From contig NZ_CP110806.1 of NCBI RefSeq assembly GCF_026184235.1, positions 558,001 to 622,000 of the forward strand: a DNA stretch of 64,000 bases, in the 5' to 3' direction. Of the stretch, positions 16,378-24,666 are shown one piece after another. The stretch is from Cellulomonas sp. S1-8 (GTDB lineage: Bacteria > Actinomycetota > Actinomycetes > Actinomycetales > Cellulomonadaceae). Position numbers and translations under genes: made by a program. Position 1 is the stretch's first letter. Every line of letters starts with the position of its first letter. Under the pieces are notes generated by a model. It had not been told where the DNA came from. It did not search any database and worked only from the letters and a program-made list of their open reading frames with translations.

Positions 16378-16947
16378 TCAGCGCCGCGGCAGGACCGTCA
16401 GGACGCGCTCGACGTGCGTGTGGAACTCGCGCATGAAGGCGCGCAGGAACACCGCCGTCTCCTCGTCGGTGACCTCGCCGGAGTCGGTGTAGAACTCGGG
16501 TCGGAAGTAGATGTACGCCTCGGGTGCCGTCATCTGGCGGGCGTTGCAGAAGGTGAGGACGCCCCGCAGGCTCTGCTGGGCGACCGCGGTGCCGATCTGG
16601 CCGATGGACGCGCCGATCACCGCGGCCGGCATGTGGTCGAAGGAGTTCTGTCCCCAGGGCCGCGACGCCCAGTCGATCGCGTTCTTCAGCGCTCCGGGGA
16701 TCGACCGGTTGTACTCCGGGGTGACGAACAGGACGGCGTCGCAGCCTGCGAGCGTGTCCTTGAGCGCCCGCGCCTCCGGCGGGTAGTCCTCGTCGAAGTC
16801 GGGGCTGTAGAGCGGCAGGTTGCCGATCGGGATCTCGGTGAACTCGAGCTCCTCCGGCGCCAGCCGGATCAGCGCCGTGCTGAGCAGCCGGTTGATCGAC
16901 GTGGACGAGAGGCTGCCGACGAAGTACCCGACCTTGTACGCGCTCAT
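16378..16947 (-). CDS. NADPH-dependent FMN reductase family protein
   Basis: A 189-residue flavodoxin-like enzyme that reduces flavins, quinones or chromate using NADPH. The phosphate-binding loop GSLSSTSINR is near the N-terminus, and the family signature PEYNRSIPGALKNAIDW is intact. ATG 16947 is followed by MSAYKVGYFVG; a longer frame to 17040 has no plausible start. It lies downstream of the aldo/keto reductase gene on the same strand, but a terminator at 17086-17120 separates them, so it is likely monocistronic. Confidence 0.9.
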   Translation of the reverse strand: MSAYKVGYFVGSLSSTSINRLLSTALIRLAPEELEFTEIPIGNLPLYSPDFDEDYPPEARALKDTLAGCDAVLFVTPEYNRSIPGALKNAIDWASRPWGQNSFDHMPAAVIGASIGQIGTAVAQQSLRGVLTFCNARQMTAPEAYIYFRPEFYTDSGEVTDEETAVFLRAFMREFHTHVERVLTVLPRR

Positions 16948-17085
16948 GGCGACTCTTCTCGCTCGGGGCCTCGACGCGTCGCCGAGGTCGGGGTGGACCT
17001 GCCTCGTCCACCTTCTCAGGGGGTGCGCGGGTGCCGCCACCGGACCCGCCCGTCGCCCGAGCCCGTTGCCCGAGCCCGTCGGCGA

Positions 17086-17120
17086 GAAGCGTTCGGGACG
17101 CCCAGCGTCCCGAACGCTTC
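17086..17120 (-). terminator. Terminator after the aldo/keto reductase gene
   Basis: Two perfect 15-base arms (17086-17100 and 17106-17120) around a CCCAG loop, 20 bases beyond the stop of the reductase gene (17140, minus strand). Confidence 0.75.
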
Positions 17121-17139
17121 ACGCCACGTCCCGGCGGGG

Positions 17140-18159
17140 TCAGCGTCGCCGCAGCCGCGCGTCCAGCAGCGCCGGCGGGGTGTCGTACTTCTCCTCGGGT
17201 GCCAGGTCGACGCCGGGCGGGACGATCGCGTCGATCGCGTCCAGGACGTCGTCGGAGAGCACGGTGTCGGCGGCCGCGAGCTGCGCGCGCAGGTGCTCGG
17301 GCGTGCGTGGGCCGATGAGCGCGCTCGTCACACCCGGGTGCGCGGTGACGAACCCGAGCGCGAGCTGGATGAGGGTCAGGCCCGCGTCGGCGGCGACCTT
17401 CGCGAGCTGCTCGACCGCGTCGAGCCGGGCACGGTTCGCGGGCACGTCGAGGTCGAAGCGCTCGGGCAGGACGCCGGCGCGGTGCGTGCTCGCCGGCTGC
17501 CCGGCGCGCACCGCCCCGGAGAGCCAGCCCGACGCGAGCGGGCTCCATGCCAGCACGCCCAGGCCGTGCTCCTGCGCGACGGGCAGCACGTGCGCCTCGA
17601 TGCCGCGCTGCAGCGCCGAGTAGCTGGGCTGCTCGGTGACGTAGCGGGACAGGCCGCGCTCGCGGGCGGTCCACTGCGCCTGCACGATCCGGTACGCGGG
17701 GAACGTCGAGGAGCCGAGGTAGCGGATCTTGCCGGCGCGCTGCAGGTCGGTCAGGGCCGACAGCGTCTCCTCGTCGGACGTCTCGGGGTCCCAGCGGTGC
17801 ACCTGGTAGAGGTCCACGTGGTCGACGCCGAGCCGACGCAGGCTGTCGTCGAGCGCGCGCGTCAGCCAGCGGCGGGAGCTTCCGCGGTGGTTGGGCTCGT
17901 CGCTCATGGGCATGTACGCCTTGGTGGCCAGGACGACGTCGTCGCGTCGGCCGGCGATCGCCCGGCCGACGAGCTCCTCGGACTGCCCGCCGCTGTACCA
18001 GTCGGCGGTGTCGATGACGTTGACGCCCGCGTCGAGCGCGGCGTCGACGATCGCCGTGGCGTCGTCCTGGGTGGTGCGTCCGATGGCGCCGAAGTTCATG
18101 GCGCCGAGGGCGAGGGTGCTGACCTGGACGCCGGTGCGTCCGAGCGTGCGGTAGCGCAT
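17140..18159 (-). CDS. Aldo/keto reductase
   Basis: A 339-residue NADPH-dependent oxidoreductase of the TIM-barrel aldo/keto reductase family. The catalytic tetrad is visible as Asp50 (VIDTADW), Tyr55 (WYSGG), Lys80 (VLATK) and His121 (YQVHRW). The C-terminal region has GPRTPEHL, a coenzyme-phosphate-binding segment. The substrate is unknown. It is divergent from a TetR gene with a perfect palindrome between them, so expression is probably induced by an aldehyde or ketone that frees the TetR repressor. Confidence 0.9.
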   Translation of the reverse strand: MRYRTLGRTGVQVSTLALGAMNFGAIGRTTQDDATAIVDAALDAGVNVIDTADWYSGGQSEELVGRAIAGRRDDVVLATKAYMPMSDEPNHRGSSRRWLTRALDDSLRRLGVDHVDLYQVHRWDPETSDEETLSALTDLQRAGKIRYLGSSTFPAYRIVQAQWTARERGLSRYVTEQPSYSALQRGIEAHVLPVAQEHGLGVLAWSPLASGWLSGAVRAGQPASTHRAGVLPERFDLDVPANRARLDAVEQLAKVAADAGLTLIQLALGFVTAHPGVTSALIGPRTPEHLRAQLAAADTVLSDDVLDAIDAIVPPGVDLAPEEKYDTPPALLDARLRRR

Positions 18160-18265
18160 GAGGGTCCTCCGGGGTGGGTGGGTGGGGGCCGGTCTGCCCC
18201 CGGACGGGCTGGCTCCGATGCGGCGGTGCTGCGAGGATGTGAAACGGAGCGCCGCTCCACAACAT

Positions 18266-18282
18266 ACGGAACAGTGTTCCGT
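18266..18282. promoter_or_regulatory. 17-bp perfect palindrome, probable TetR operator
   Basis: ACGGAACAGTGTTCCGT is a perfect inverted repeat about the central G, 23 bases before the TetR start at 18305 and within the 145-base divergent gap. A second palindrome, GGAGCG-C-CGCTCC (18246-18258), lies beside it. It is well placed to let the TetR protein repress both itself and the aldo/keto reductase. Confidence 0.65.
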
Positions 18283-18304
18283 TTAGCAAGAGGAGAGCAC
18301 TGCC

Positions 18305-18895
18305 GTGGCCCCGACCGACCCGTCGACCGACGCACCGCGCCCCCAGCGCGCCGACGCGCGTCGCAACCAGCGCGCGCTGCTCGACGCCGCGGCAGCCGTC
18401 TTTGTCACGTCCGGCGTCGACGCCCCGGTCCGCGAGGTCGCCGCCGCCGCCGGGGTCGGCATGGGCACGATCTACCGGCACTTCCCGACGCGCGCCGACC
18501 TCGTCGTCGCCGTCTACCGCCACCAGGTCGAGGCCTGCGCCGACGCGGCGCAGGACCTGCTGCGCGAGCAGCCGACCCCGTACGCGGCCCTGGTCGCCTG
18601 GGCCGACCTCTTCGTCGACTTCCTCGCCACCAAGCACGGGCTGGCCGCCGCCCTGCACGACGACCGCGCCGGCTTCGAGACGCTGCACGCGTTCTTCCTC
18701 GAACGCCTCGTCCCGGCGTGCGAGCTGCTGCTCGGCGCCGCGGTCGAGGCAGGGGAGGTCCGTGACGACGTCCCGGCGCTCGGCCTGCTGCGTGGCATCG
18801 GGAACCTGTGCGCGTCGGGCGCGTCCGACCCGGGCTACGACGCGCGCGCGATGGTGCGGCTGCTGCTCGCGGGACTCCGCCGGCCGGCAGGCTGA
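18305..18895 (+). CDS. TetR/AcrR family transcriptional regulator
   Basis: A 196-residue repressor with the TetR helix-turn-helix at about 20-65 (VREVAAAAGVGMGTIYRHFP) and a helical ligand-binding domain. GTG 18305 follows AGGAGAG at a good distance. It is divergent from the aldo/keto reductase gene, and the palindrome at 18266-18282 sits in its promoter, so it is probably an autorepressor and reductase repressor. This regulator-reductase arrangement is common for redox or carbonyl stress genes. Confidence 0.88.
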   Translation: MAPTDPSTDAPRPQRADARRNQRALLDAAAAVFVTSGVDAPVREVAAAAGVGMGTIYRHFPTRADLVVAVYRHQVEACADAAQDLLREQPTPYAALVAWADLFVDFLATKHGLAAALHDDRAGFETLHAFFLERLVPACELLLGAAVEAGEVRDDVPALGLLRGIGNLCASGASDPGYDARAMVRLLLAGLRRPAG

Positions 18896-19002
18896 CGCGC
18901 GTCTCGGTCGAGCACCCGCACGGATCGTCGGCGGGTGCCGGCGCCGGCGTGAGGGACGCGACACGTCTCCTTCCCGGGCGCCGCCGCGCTTAAGGTCGGT
19001 CC

Positions 19003-20964
19003 ATGGCACACGATCTCCATGTCTCCGTCCACGGGTCCGACGACGCCGACGGCACCCAGGACGCCCCGCTGCGCAGCATCGACCGCGCGGCCCGGCTCGC
19101 TCGCCCCGGCGACACGGTCACCGTCCACGCCGGCACCTACCGCGAGTGGGTCCGCCCGCGCCGCGGCGGCACGGGCGAGAACCGCCGCATCACGTACCAG
19201 GCGGCGCCCGGTGAGCACGTCCGCATCACGGGCTCCGAGCAGGTCGGCGGCTGGGAGAGCGTCGGCGACGGCGTCTGGCGCGTCGAGGTGCCGAACGCGC
19301 TGTTCGGCGACGTGAACCCGTTCGCGGTCGAGATCGACGGCGACTGGATCGTCCGTCCGGGTCGCGACGACCCGCGGCAGCACCTCGGTGCGGTCTACCT
19401 CGACGGCCGCCGCCTCGGTGAGGTCGCGAGCGTCTCCGACGTCGCGGACGCCCCCCGCCGCACCGAGATCGTCGACGACTGGACCGGCACGACCGTCCCC
19501 GTCCGGGACCCCGACTGGACGCCGCGCGTCTGGCACGCCGAGGTCGGCGCCGACGTCACGACGATCCACGCGAGCTTCGGCGACGCGGACCCGAACGCCG
19601 CGCTGGTCGAGATCAACGTGCGGCCCGCGGTGTTCTGGCCCGTCGACCACCACGTCGACTTCATCACCGTGCGGGGCTTCGAGCTCGCCCAGGCCGCGAC
19701 GCAGTGGGCGCCCCCGACGGCGAACCAGCCCGGTCTGATCGGCCCCAACTGGGCGCGCGGCTGGGTCATCGAGGACAACGACATCCACGACGCGACGTGC
19801 TCGGCGGTCTCGCTGGGCAAGGAGGCGTCCACGGGTGACAACTACGCGAGCGACCGCGGCGACAAGCCCGGCTACCAGTACCAGCTGGAGTCGGTGTTCT
19901 CGGCCCGGCAGATCGGCTGGGACCGCGAGCACGTCGGCTCGCACGTCGTGCGCCGCAACCACATCCACCACTGCGGCCAGAACGCCGTCGTGGGCCACCT
20001 GGGCTGCGTGTTCTCGACCATCGAGGACAACCACATCCACGACATCGCGACCGACCGCGCGTTCTACGGCCACGAGATCGCCGGCATCAAGCTCCACGCG
20101 CCGATCGACGTCGTCATCGCGAACAACCGGATCCACGACTGCTCGCTCGGCATCTGGCTGGACTGGCAGACGCAGGGCACGCGCATCACGCGCAACGTCC
20201 TGTGGGACAACAGCCGCGACCTGTTCATCGAGGTCAGCCACGGCCCGTACGTCGTCGACCACAACGTGCTCGCGTCGCCCGTGTCCGTCGAGAACCACAG
20301 CCAGGGCGGCGCGTACGTGCGCAACCTGCTGTGCGGGACGGTCGGCCTCAAGCAGATGCTGGACCGCGCGACGCCGTACCACCGCGCGCACAGCACGCAG
20401 GTCGCCGGGTTCGCGGTCACCCTGTGCGGCGACGACCGGTGGATCGGCAACGTGTTCGCGGCCGGGGACCTCGACGCGGCGTACGACGCCGACTCGTGGG
20501 GCCGCATCGGCTCGCAGACCGGGACCAGCGCGTACGACGGCTACCCGACGTCCCTCGAGCAGTACCTCACCGAGATGGGCGACCGCTGGGACGGCGACCA
20601 CAACCGGTTCGGCAGCCGCGTGCAGCCGTACTGGTCGCGGTCCAACGTGTTCGTCGGCGGCGCCCGCCCGGCCGACGTCGAGCACGAGCCGCTCGTGCTC
20701 GACGGCCCGGCGCGTGTCGAGGTCGTCGCGCAGGGCGACGAGGTCTGGCTGGAGGTCGACGTGCCCGGCGCGGACGCCGCCGTGCTCGACGTCGTCACCG
20801 GCGCGGACCTGCCGCCCGTGCGGCTCGTGGGCCTGGACTTCGAGGACCGCGACGGCCATGCGGTCCGCTTCGACACGGACCTCACGGGCGCCGTCCTCGA
20901 CGGCGCGCACCCGGCGGGCCCGCTCGCCGGCGGCCTCACCTCCGCCCGCATCCGCCTCCTCTGA
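19003..20964 (+). CDS. GH120-type beta-xylosidase (right-handed beta-helix)
   Basis: A 653-residue cytoplasmic protein without a signal peptide. Repeated beta-helix rungs such as IEDNDIHD, IEDNHIHD and IANNRIHD fill about 200-480. The pair Asp387 (IWLDWQTQG) and Glu410 (LFIEVSHGP) is spaced exactly 23 residues apart. The characterised GH120 beta-xylosidase XylC, as I recall, has its nucleophile and acid at 382 and 405, the same spacing, and is of similar length. It would hydrolyse imported xylo-oligosaccharides to xylose. An uncharacterised beta-helix glycosidase is the alternative. It is followed by a strong bidirectional terminator. Confidence 0.72.
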   Translation: MAHDLHVSVHGSDDADGTQDAPLRSIDRAARLARPGDTVTVHAGTYREWVRPRRGGTGENRRITYQAAPGEHVRITGSEQVGGWESVGDGVWRVEVPNALFGDVNPFAVEIDGDWIVRPGRDDPRQHLGAVYLDGRRLGEVASVSDVADAPRRTEIVDDWTGTTVPVRDPDWTPRVWHAEVGADVTTIHASFGDADPNAALVEINVRPAVFWPVDHHVDFITVRGFELAQAATQWAPPTANQPGLIGPNWARGWVIEDNDIHDATCSAVSLGKEASTGDNYASDRGDKPGYQYQLESVFSARQIGWDREHVGSHVVRRNHIHHCGQNAVVGHLGCVFSTIEDNHIHDIATDRAFYGHEIAGIKLHAPIDVVIANNRIHDCSLGIWLDWQTQGTRITRNVLWDNSRDLFIEVSHGPYVVDHNVLASPVSVENHSQGGAYVRNLLCGTVGLKQMLDRATPYHRAHSTQVAGFAVTLCGDDRWIGNVFAAGDLDAAYDADSWGRIGSQTGTSAYDGYPTSLEQYLTEMGDRWDGDHNRFGSRVQPYWSRSNVFVGGARPADVEHEPLVLDGPARVEVVAQGDEVWLEVDVPGADAAVLDVVTGADLPPVRLVGLDFEDRDGHAVRFDTDLTGAVLDGAHPAGPLAGGLTSARIRLL

Positions 20965-20967
20965 CCC

Positions 20968-21016
20968 ACGAGACCGAGGAATCCGGGCACACGACCCCCG
21001 GATTCCTCGGTCTCGT
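20968..21016. terminator. Bidirectional terminator between convergent genes
   Basis: Perfect 20-base arms (20968-20987 and 20997-21016) around a nine-base loop lie between the GH120 stop and the end of the anti-sigma gene on the other strand. It probably stops transcription from both sides. Confidence 0.85.
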
Positions 21017-21024
21017 CAGACCGG

Positions 21025-21831
21025 TCAGATCTCCAGGGCGCCGCGGACGACCGAGACGCCCGAGTGGGCCGGTTCGCCGTCCAGGGGCTCGTCGCTGACG
21101 TCCACCACGGGGAACTCCGTCAGGTCCAGGCCCGCGGGGAGCGCGAACTCGCCGCTCGTCCCGTCGAGCGTGCCCAGGCTGACGAGCCCCGAGACGTCGG
21201 GGCGCAGCAGCCAGACCTCGAGGAACCCGTCGCCACCGGGCTCCGCGTCCAGGTCGACGACGAGCGAGCGTGACCCGTCGGACGCCGTGCGCACCTCGGC
21301 CGTGCCGCCGGGCGTCCAGCCCGGCAGCGGCTCCAGGACCGCGCTGGCGAGCAGGGTCGACCGGTCGGCCTGCTCCTGCCACAGGGCGGTCGCGCCGGCG
21401 CCACCGACGACGAGCCCCGCCGCAGCGGCCACCGCGAGCCACGCACGTCGCACGCGCCGACGCGGGCCCAGCGGTGTGACGGTTGCCTGCTCCCGGCCGG
21501 CCGGGGCGTCCTCGGTGGTGGTCCGGGCGGACGGGTCCGGGTGCGGCGGCAGCGGCAGCGACCTCACCCCGCCGGCCGCCGCGTACGCGCGCTCACCGAG
21601 GCCCAGCTCGGCTGCGACCCGGTCCCACACCTGCGGCGCGGGCGCCACCAGCTGCGGCTCCGGGCCCGACTCGCGCGCCAGGTCGGCGACCCCGCGCAGG
21701 GTCGCGACCTCGTCGCCGCACCGCGTGCAGGCGTCGACGTGCGCGAGCTCCTCACCGGACCCCACCTGCTCGCCCAGGGCGAGGAGGGCGAGCGTCTCGT
21801 CATCCACGTGCAGGTCATCGGACGGCACCAT
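21025..21831 (-). CDS. Membrane anti-sigma factor of the RskA type
   Basis: A 268-residue anti-sigma protein. The N-terminal zinc-binding module has His31, Cys35 and Cys38 (HVDACTRC), which would hold an ECF sigma factor. One membrane helix at about 128-150 ([20 protein letters not shown]) separates it from an extracellular RskA-type domain ([27 protein letters not shown]). It overlaps the sigma factor gene by 17 bases and is its cognate inhibitor. Release probably needs regulated proteolysis, as for other RskA proteins. Confidence 0.88.
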   Translation of the reverse strand: MVPSDDLHVDDETLALLALGEQVGSGEELAHVDACTRCGDEVATLRGVADLARESGPEPQLVAPAPQVWDRVAAELGLGERAYAAAGGVRSLPLPPHPDPSARTTTEDAPAGREQATVTPLGPRRRVRRAWLAVAAAAGLVVGGAGATALWQEQADRSTLLASAVLEPLPGWTPGGTAEVRTASDGSRSLVVDLDAEPGGDGFLEVWLLRPDVSGLVSLGTLDGTSGEFALPAGLDLTEFPVVDVSDEPLDGEPAHSGVSVVRGALEI

Positions 21832-22387
21832 CCACCTCCCATCGGGTCCGCAGGCGCGCCAGGCTACGCCGCACGTGACTCTTCACGGTCCCGAGCGGCA
21901 GGCCCAGCCGAGCAGCGATCTGGTCGTGCGTGAGGTCGTCGAAGAACGCGAGCCGCAGGATCGTGCGCTGCGGGTCTCCCAGGTCCTCCAGGGCGTCGGC
22001 CACGACGACCCGGTCGACGACCCGTTGGTCGAGCGTCGGCACCGCCGCGCGGTCCGGGTCGCCGGCCACCTGCGGCTGCTCGCGCAGCCGCCGGTCGCGG
22101 GTCCGCTTCTCGTGCGCGTCGGCCACCGCGTGCTTCGTGATGCCCAGGAGCCAGGCGGGCAGGCGGGCACGGTCCGGGTCGAACCGCGCCCGTCCCCGCC
22201 ACGCCTCGACGAACACCTGCTGCGTGACGTCCTCCGCGTCCGTCGTGTCGCCGAGCGAGCGCAGCGCGACCGTGTGGACCAGGGCGGACCACCGGCGGTA
22301 CGCCTCGCCGATCGCCGCCTCGTCCCCGGACGCGAAGGCTCTTCCGAGCTCCTCCACGTCGTCGGGCACGGTGGTCGACGTGCTCAC
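21815..22387 (-). CDS. ECF RNA polymerase sigma factor (SigK-like)
   Basis: A 190-residue group IV sigma factor. Region 2 (about 25-90) contains [14 protein letters not shown], and region 4 (about 130-185) contains [20 protein letters not shown]. Its stop overlaps the anti-sigma gene, so the two are made together. The sortase and DUF4397 genes lie immediately upstream on the same strand with a 57-base gap, so they may be its targets or form one long operon. SigK-like membership is my judgement from the RskA partner. Confidence 0.9.
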   Translation of the reverse strand: MSTSTTVPDDVEELGRAFASGDEAAIGEAYRRWSALVHTVALRSLGDTTDAEDVTQQVFVEAWRGRARFDPDRARLPAWLLGITKHAVADAHEKRTRDRRLREQPQVAGDPDRAAVPTLDQRVVDRVVVADALEDLGDPQRTILRLAFFDDLTHDQIAARLGLPLGTVKSHVRRSLARLRTRWEVDGAVR

Positions 22388-22444
22388 ACCAGCTCCCTCC
22401 GACGCCGCCCCGGCATCGCGCGTACCGCGCCTCTCCCACGCCGC

Positions 22445-23173
22445 TCACCCACCTGCGGCGTCCACGACGGGGTCGGCGGTGACCGCGACGTTGTCGGCAT
22501 AGTGCCCTACATCGCGGTCGAACGCTCCCCCACACGTGACGAGCACGAGCCGTGGTGCCCCCGTCCGGTCGAACCACTGCGCGACCGGCGCGTCCTGCTT
22601 GGGCACCTGCGTGACCTCCCGGACGACGTACGCGTGGACGCCACCGTCGGCCGTCGTGATCTCGATGCGAGCCCCGACGGCCACGTCGCGCAGCCGGGAG
22701 AACGGCCCGACGCCGGTCGACCAGGAGTCGACGTGGGCGGCCACGACGGTCGCCCCCTCGGGGGTCGCGGGGGCGGGTCCGTAGCGGTACCACCCCGCAC
22801 GGCCGGCGTCCTCGGGGATCGTCATGGTGCCGTCGTCCTCGACTCCGACCGCGTCGACCGGCATGTCGAGGCCGAGGTCCGGCACGACGACCCGGGTGGG
22901 CGCCGGTGCCGCGGCCGGTGCGGGCTGCGCACCGAGGCTCGCGTCGCGGATCGGGACGTCCGGGACGGCGGGTCCCGCGGGGGGTGCCGCGGACGGGGAC
23001 GCCGTCACGGAGGGAGCGGGCGTGGCCGCCGGGGGAGCGGCCGGCGGCGACGAGCACGCCGCCAGGAGCGCCACCACCGCCGCCGCGCACGCGGTGCGCG
23101 CGCGGCGGCGGTGGACGGACGCGCCCGGCGTCCGGCCGGCAGGGGCGGGCCGGTCGCCGGGCACGTCACGCAT
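22445..23173 (-). CDS. Class F sortase, predicted lipoprotein
   Basis: About 242 residues. A signal sequence ends in the lipobox LLAAC, so the protein is probably lipid-anchored outside the membrane. A Pro/Ala-rich linker leads to a sortase fold with the catalytic His in VVAAHVDSW, Cys in LVTCGGAFD, and the Arg candidate in the following FDRDVGHYADN. Class F sortases cross-link surface proteins to peptidoglycan. The start is ATG 23173 or GTG 23176; GGAGG lies 10-13 bases before them. It follows a DUF4397 surface protein gene by 23 bases. The usual LPxTG-type signal is not obvious on that neighbour. Confidence 0.85.
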   Translation of the reverse strand: MRDVPGDRPAPAGRTPGASVHRRRARTACAAAVVALLAACSSPPAAPPAATPAPSVTASPSAAPPAGPAVPDVPIRDASLGAQPAPAAAPAPTRVVVPDLGLDMPVDAVGVEDDGTMTIPEDAGRAGWYRYGPAPATPEGATVVAAHVDSWSTGVGPFSRLRDVAVGARIEITTADGGVHAYVVREVTQVPKQDAPVAQWFDRTGAPRLVLVTCGGAFDRDVGHYADNVAVTADPVVDAAGG

Positions 23174-23196
23174 CACAGCTGCTCGTCCTCCGGGGT

Positions 23197-24042
23197 TCAG
23201 CGGCCGGCGGTGGCGCGGCGCGCGACCTGACGTCCGGCCACGGCCAGGCCGGTGAGCCCGGCGGCGACCAGCATGGTCAGGGCGACGGGCAGCACGGTCG
23301 AGCGCTGGTCGGCGGCGAGGCCCACCTGCCCGGCCTGCACGGCCGACGGGTCGGAGTGCAGACCCGAGACCGTCTGGGTCGCGAGCGCGAGGTTGCCCGC
23401 CTCGGCGGAGCCCCACGCGTAGACGACCGTCAGGGCGCCCTCGGTGACGGCCACGTCGGCCGGGCCGAGCAGCGCCGGCTCCGTCGTCCCGGTCGCGACC
23501 ACGGAGGCCGAGACCGTGCCGGCGGGCAGGTCGAGCGTCTGCTCGTTCGGGTTCGTCAGGTTGGACACGACGGCGGCACCACCGGCGAGGACGTCGACGC
23601 CCGGTGCTGCGGCGACGTGCCGCACCGTGAGCCGGCCCTCGCCCGCGGCGGTCGCGGACGTGTCGTTGGTGAACAGCGTGGCGGTCGGGTCGCCCGACGC
23701 CCCGAGGTGCGCGACGGCGGTGTAGTCCATGCCGCCCGCGAGGGTCAGGTCGACCGGGCCGATGGCCGGTGCCGACGCGTCGGCGGCGTCGGAGGCCGTG
23801 ATCGCGACGGTGTACGTGCCGGCCGGCAGCTCGAGCGGGCCCGCGAGGGTGCCGGGCGTGAAGTCGTCGAGGGTGCGCTCACCGTTGACGTACACGTCCA
23901 CGGTCAGGTCCGGGACGCCGTGGAGCACGGAGAGCTTCGCGGTGCTGCCGGTGGCCGCGGTCGCTGGCAGGGCGGCGAGGGTGGCGACGAGGCCGAGGGC
24001 CATCGCTCCGGCAGCGGTACCGGTGAGGAGTCGTGCGCGCAT
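23197..24042 (-). CDS. DUF4397 surface protein
   Basis: A 281-residue exported protein. It has a signal peptide (1-31, ending PATAA), two DUF4397 repeats (KLSVLHGVPDLTVDVYVNG and LTVRHVAAAPGVDVLAGG), and near the C-terminus a membrane helix LPVALTMLVAAGLTGLAV followed by ARRATAGR. That tail resembles a sorting signal without a clear LPxTG. GGAAGGA is seven bases before ATG 24042. Genes of this family often precede class F sortases in actinobacteria, so the sortase downstream may anchor it. Confidence 0.85.
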   Translation of the reverse strand: MRARLLTGTAAGAMALGLVATLAALPATAATGSTAKLSVLHGVPDLTVDVYVNGERTLDDFTPGTLAGPLELPAGTYTVAITASDAADASAPAIGPVDLTLAGGMDYTAVAHLGASGDPTATLFTNDTSATAAGEGRLTVRHVAAAPGVDVLAGGAAVVSNLTNPNEQTLDLPAGTVSASVVATGTTEPALLGPADVAVTEGALTVVYAWGSAEAGNLALATQTVSGLHSDPSAVQAGQVGLAADQRSTVLPVALTMLVAAGLTGLAVAGRQVARRATAGR

Positions 24043-24348
24043 CGGGGGGTCCTTCCACTGGGCCCGCGCGGTGGCGGGCATCGACGTGCTGACACCCCTA
24101 CTTCCCCCGCAGGTGCCCATCCGGATGCACCTGGCGCGAGAAATCTTCGGCGGATCGTGGGGAACGCCCGTCTCCCGCGGTCCGAGGCCGTCGCGGTGAC
24201 CTGCGCCGACATGCTTTGCAACACCACGCGTCCGTAAAAAAGGGCCTCTGACCTGCGGGTAAGCAAGTCCTGCCTTGCTGGCGGCACGGTCGCGACGGGG
24301 TTACCGTCGAGACGTACCGTCCTCGTCCCACTCCCCGGAGGTTTCACC
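24043..24348. other. Divergent promoter region of the DUF4397 and DUF1540 genes
   Basis: About 306 bases with no gene. It contains an A-run (CGTAAAAAAGGG, 24233-24244) and a less GC-rich stretch at 24208-24280, the likely place for the DUF1540 promoter, and the start of the sortase operon on the other strand. No clear ECF-type -35/-10 could be fixed by eye. Confidence 0.35.
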
Positions 24349-24645
24349 ATGAGCACCCTCGCAGAGCTCCCCGCCGTGGCCGAGTGCTCGGTCGCCGGCT
24401 GTTCGTACAACGACCACTCGTCCTGCCACGCCGCCGCCGTCACCATCGGCGGGGTCGGTGACGCGCAGTGCGCCACGTTCATCCCCCTGGGCGTCAAGGG
24501 CGGCCTCGACCGCGTCGTGTCGCACGTCGGCGCCTGCCAGCGTCAGGACTGCTCGCACAACTCCCACCTCGAGTGCGGCGCGCCGTCCGTGCGCATCGGC
24601 GCCGGGCACGACATCGCCGACTGCCTCACCTACGCCGCGCGCTGA
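24349..24645 (+). CDS. DUF1540 small cysteine-rich protein
   Basis: A 98-residue protein with two copies of a four-Cys DUF1540 motif: Cys13, 18, 26 and 41, and Cys63, 68, 76 and 92. The spacing suggests two metal-binding knuckles. Small proteins of this type are abundant in actinobacteria and of unknown role, perhaps metal storage or redox buffering. GGAGG lies seven bases before ATG 24349. It is monocistronic and divergent from the DUF4397 operon. Confidence 0.85.
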   Translation: MSTLAELPAVAECSVAGCSYNDHSSCHAAAVTIGGVGDAQCATFIPLGVKGGLDRVVSHVGACQRQDCSHNSHLECGAPSVRIGAGHDIADCLTYAAR

Positions 24646-24666
24646 CCCCGGCACCCCGCGCGCGAC

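Noticed and set aside
19835..23230. 1131-residue plus-strand frame
   Set aside because: It crosses the GH120 gene in another frame and then runs antisense to the anti-sigma, sigma and sortase genes; composition is Thr/Arg/Ser-rich with no domain.
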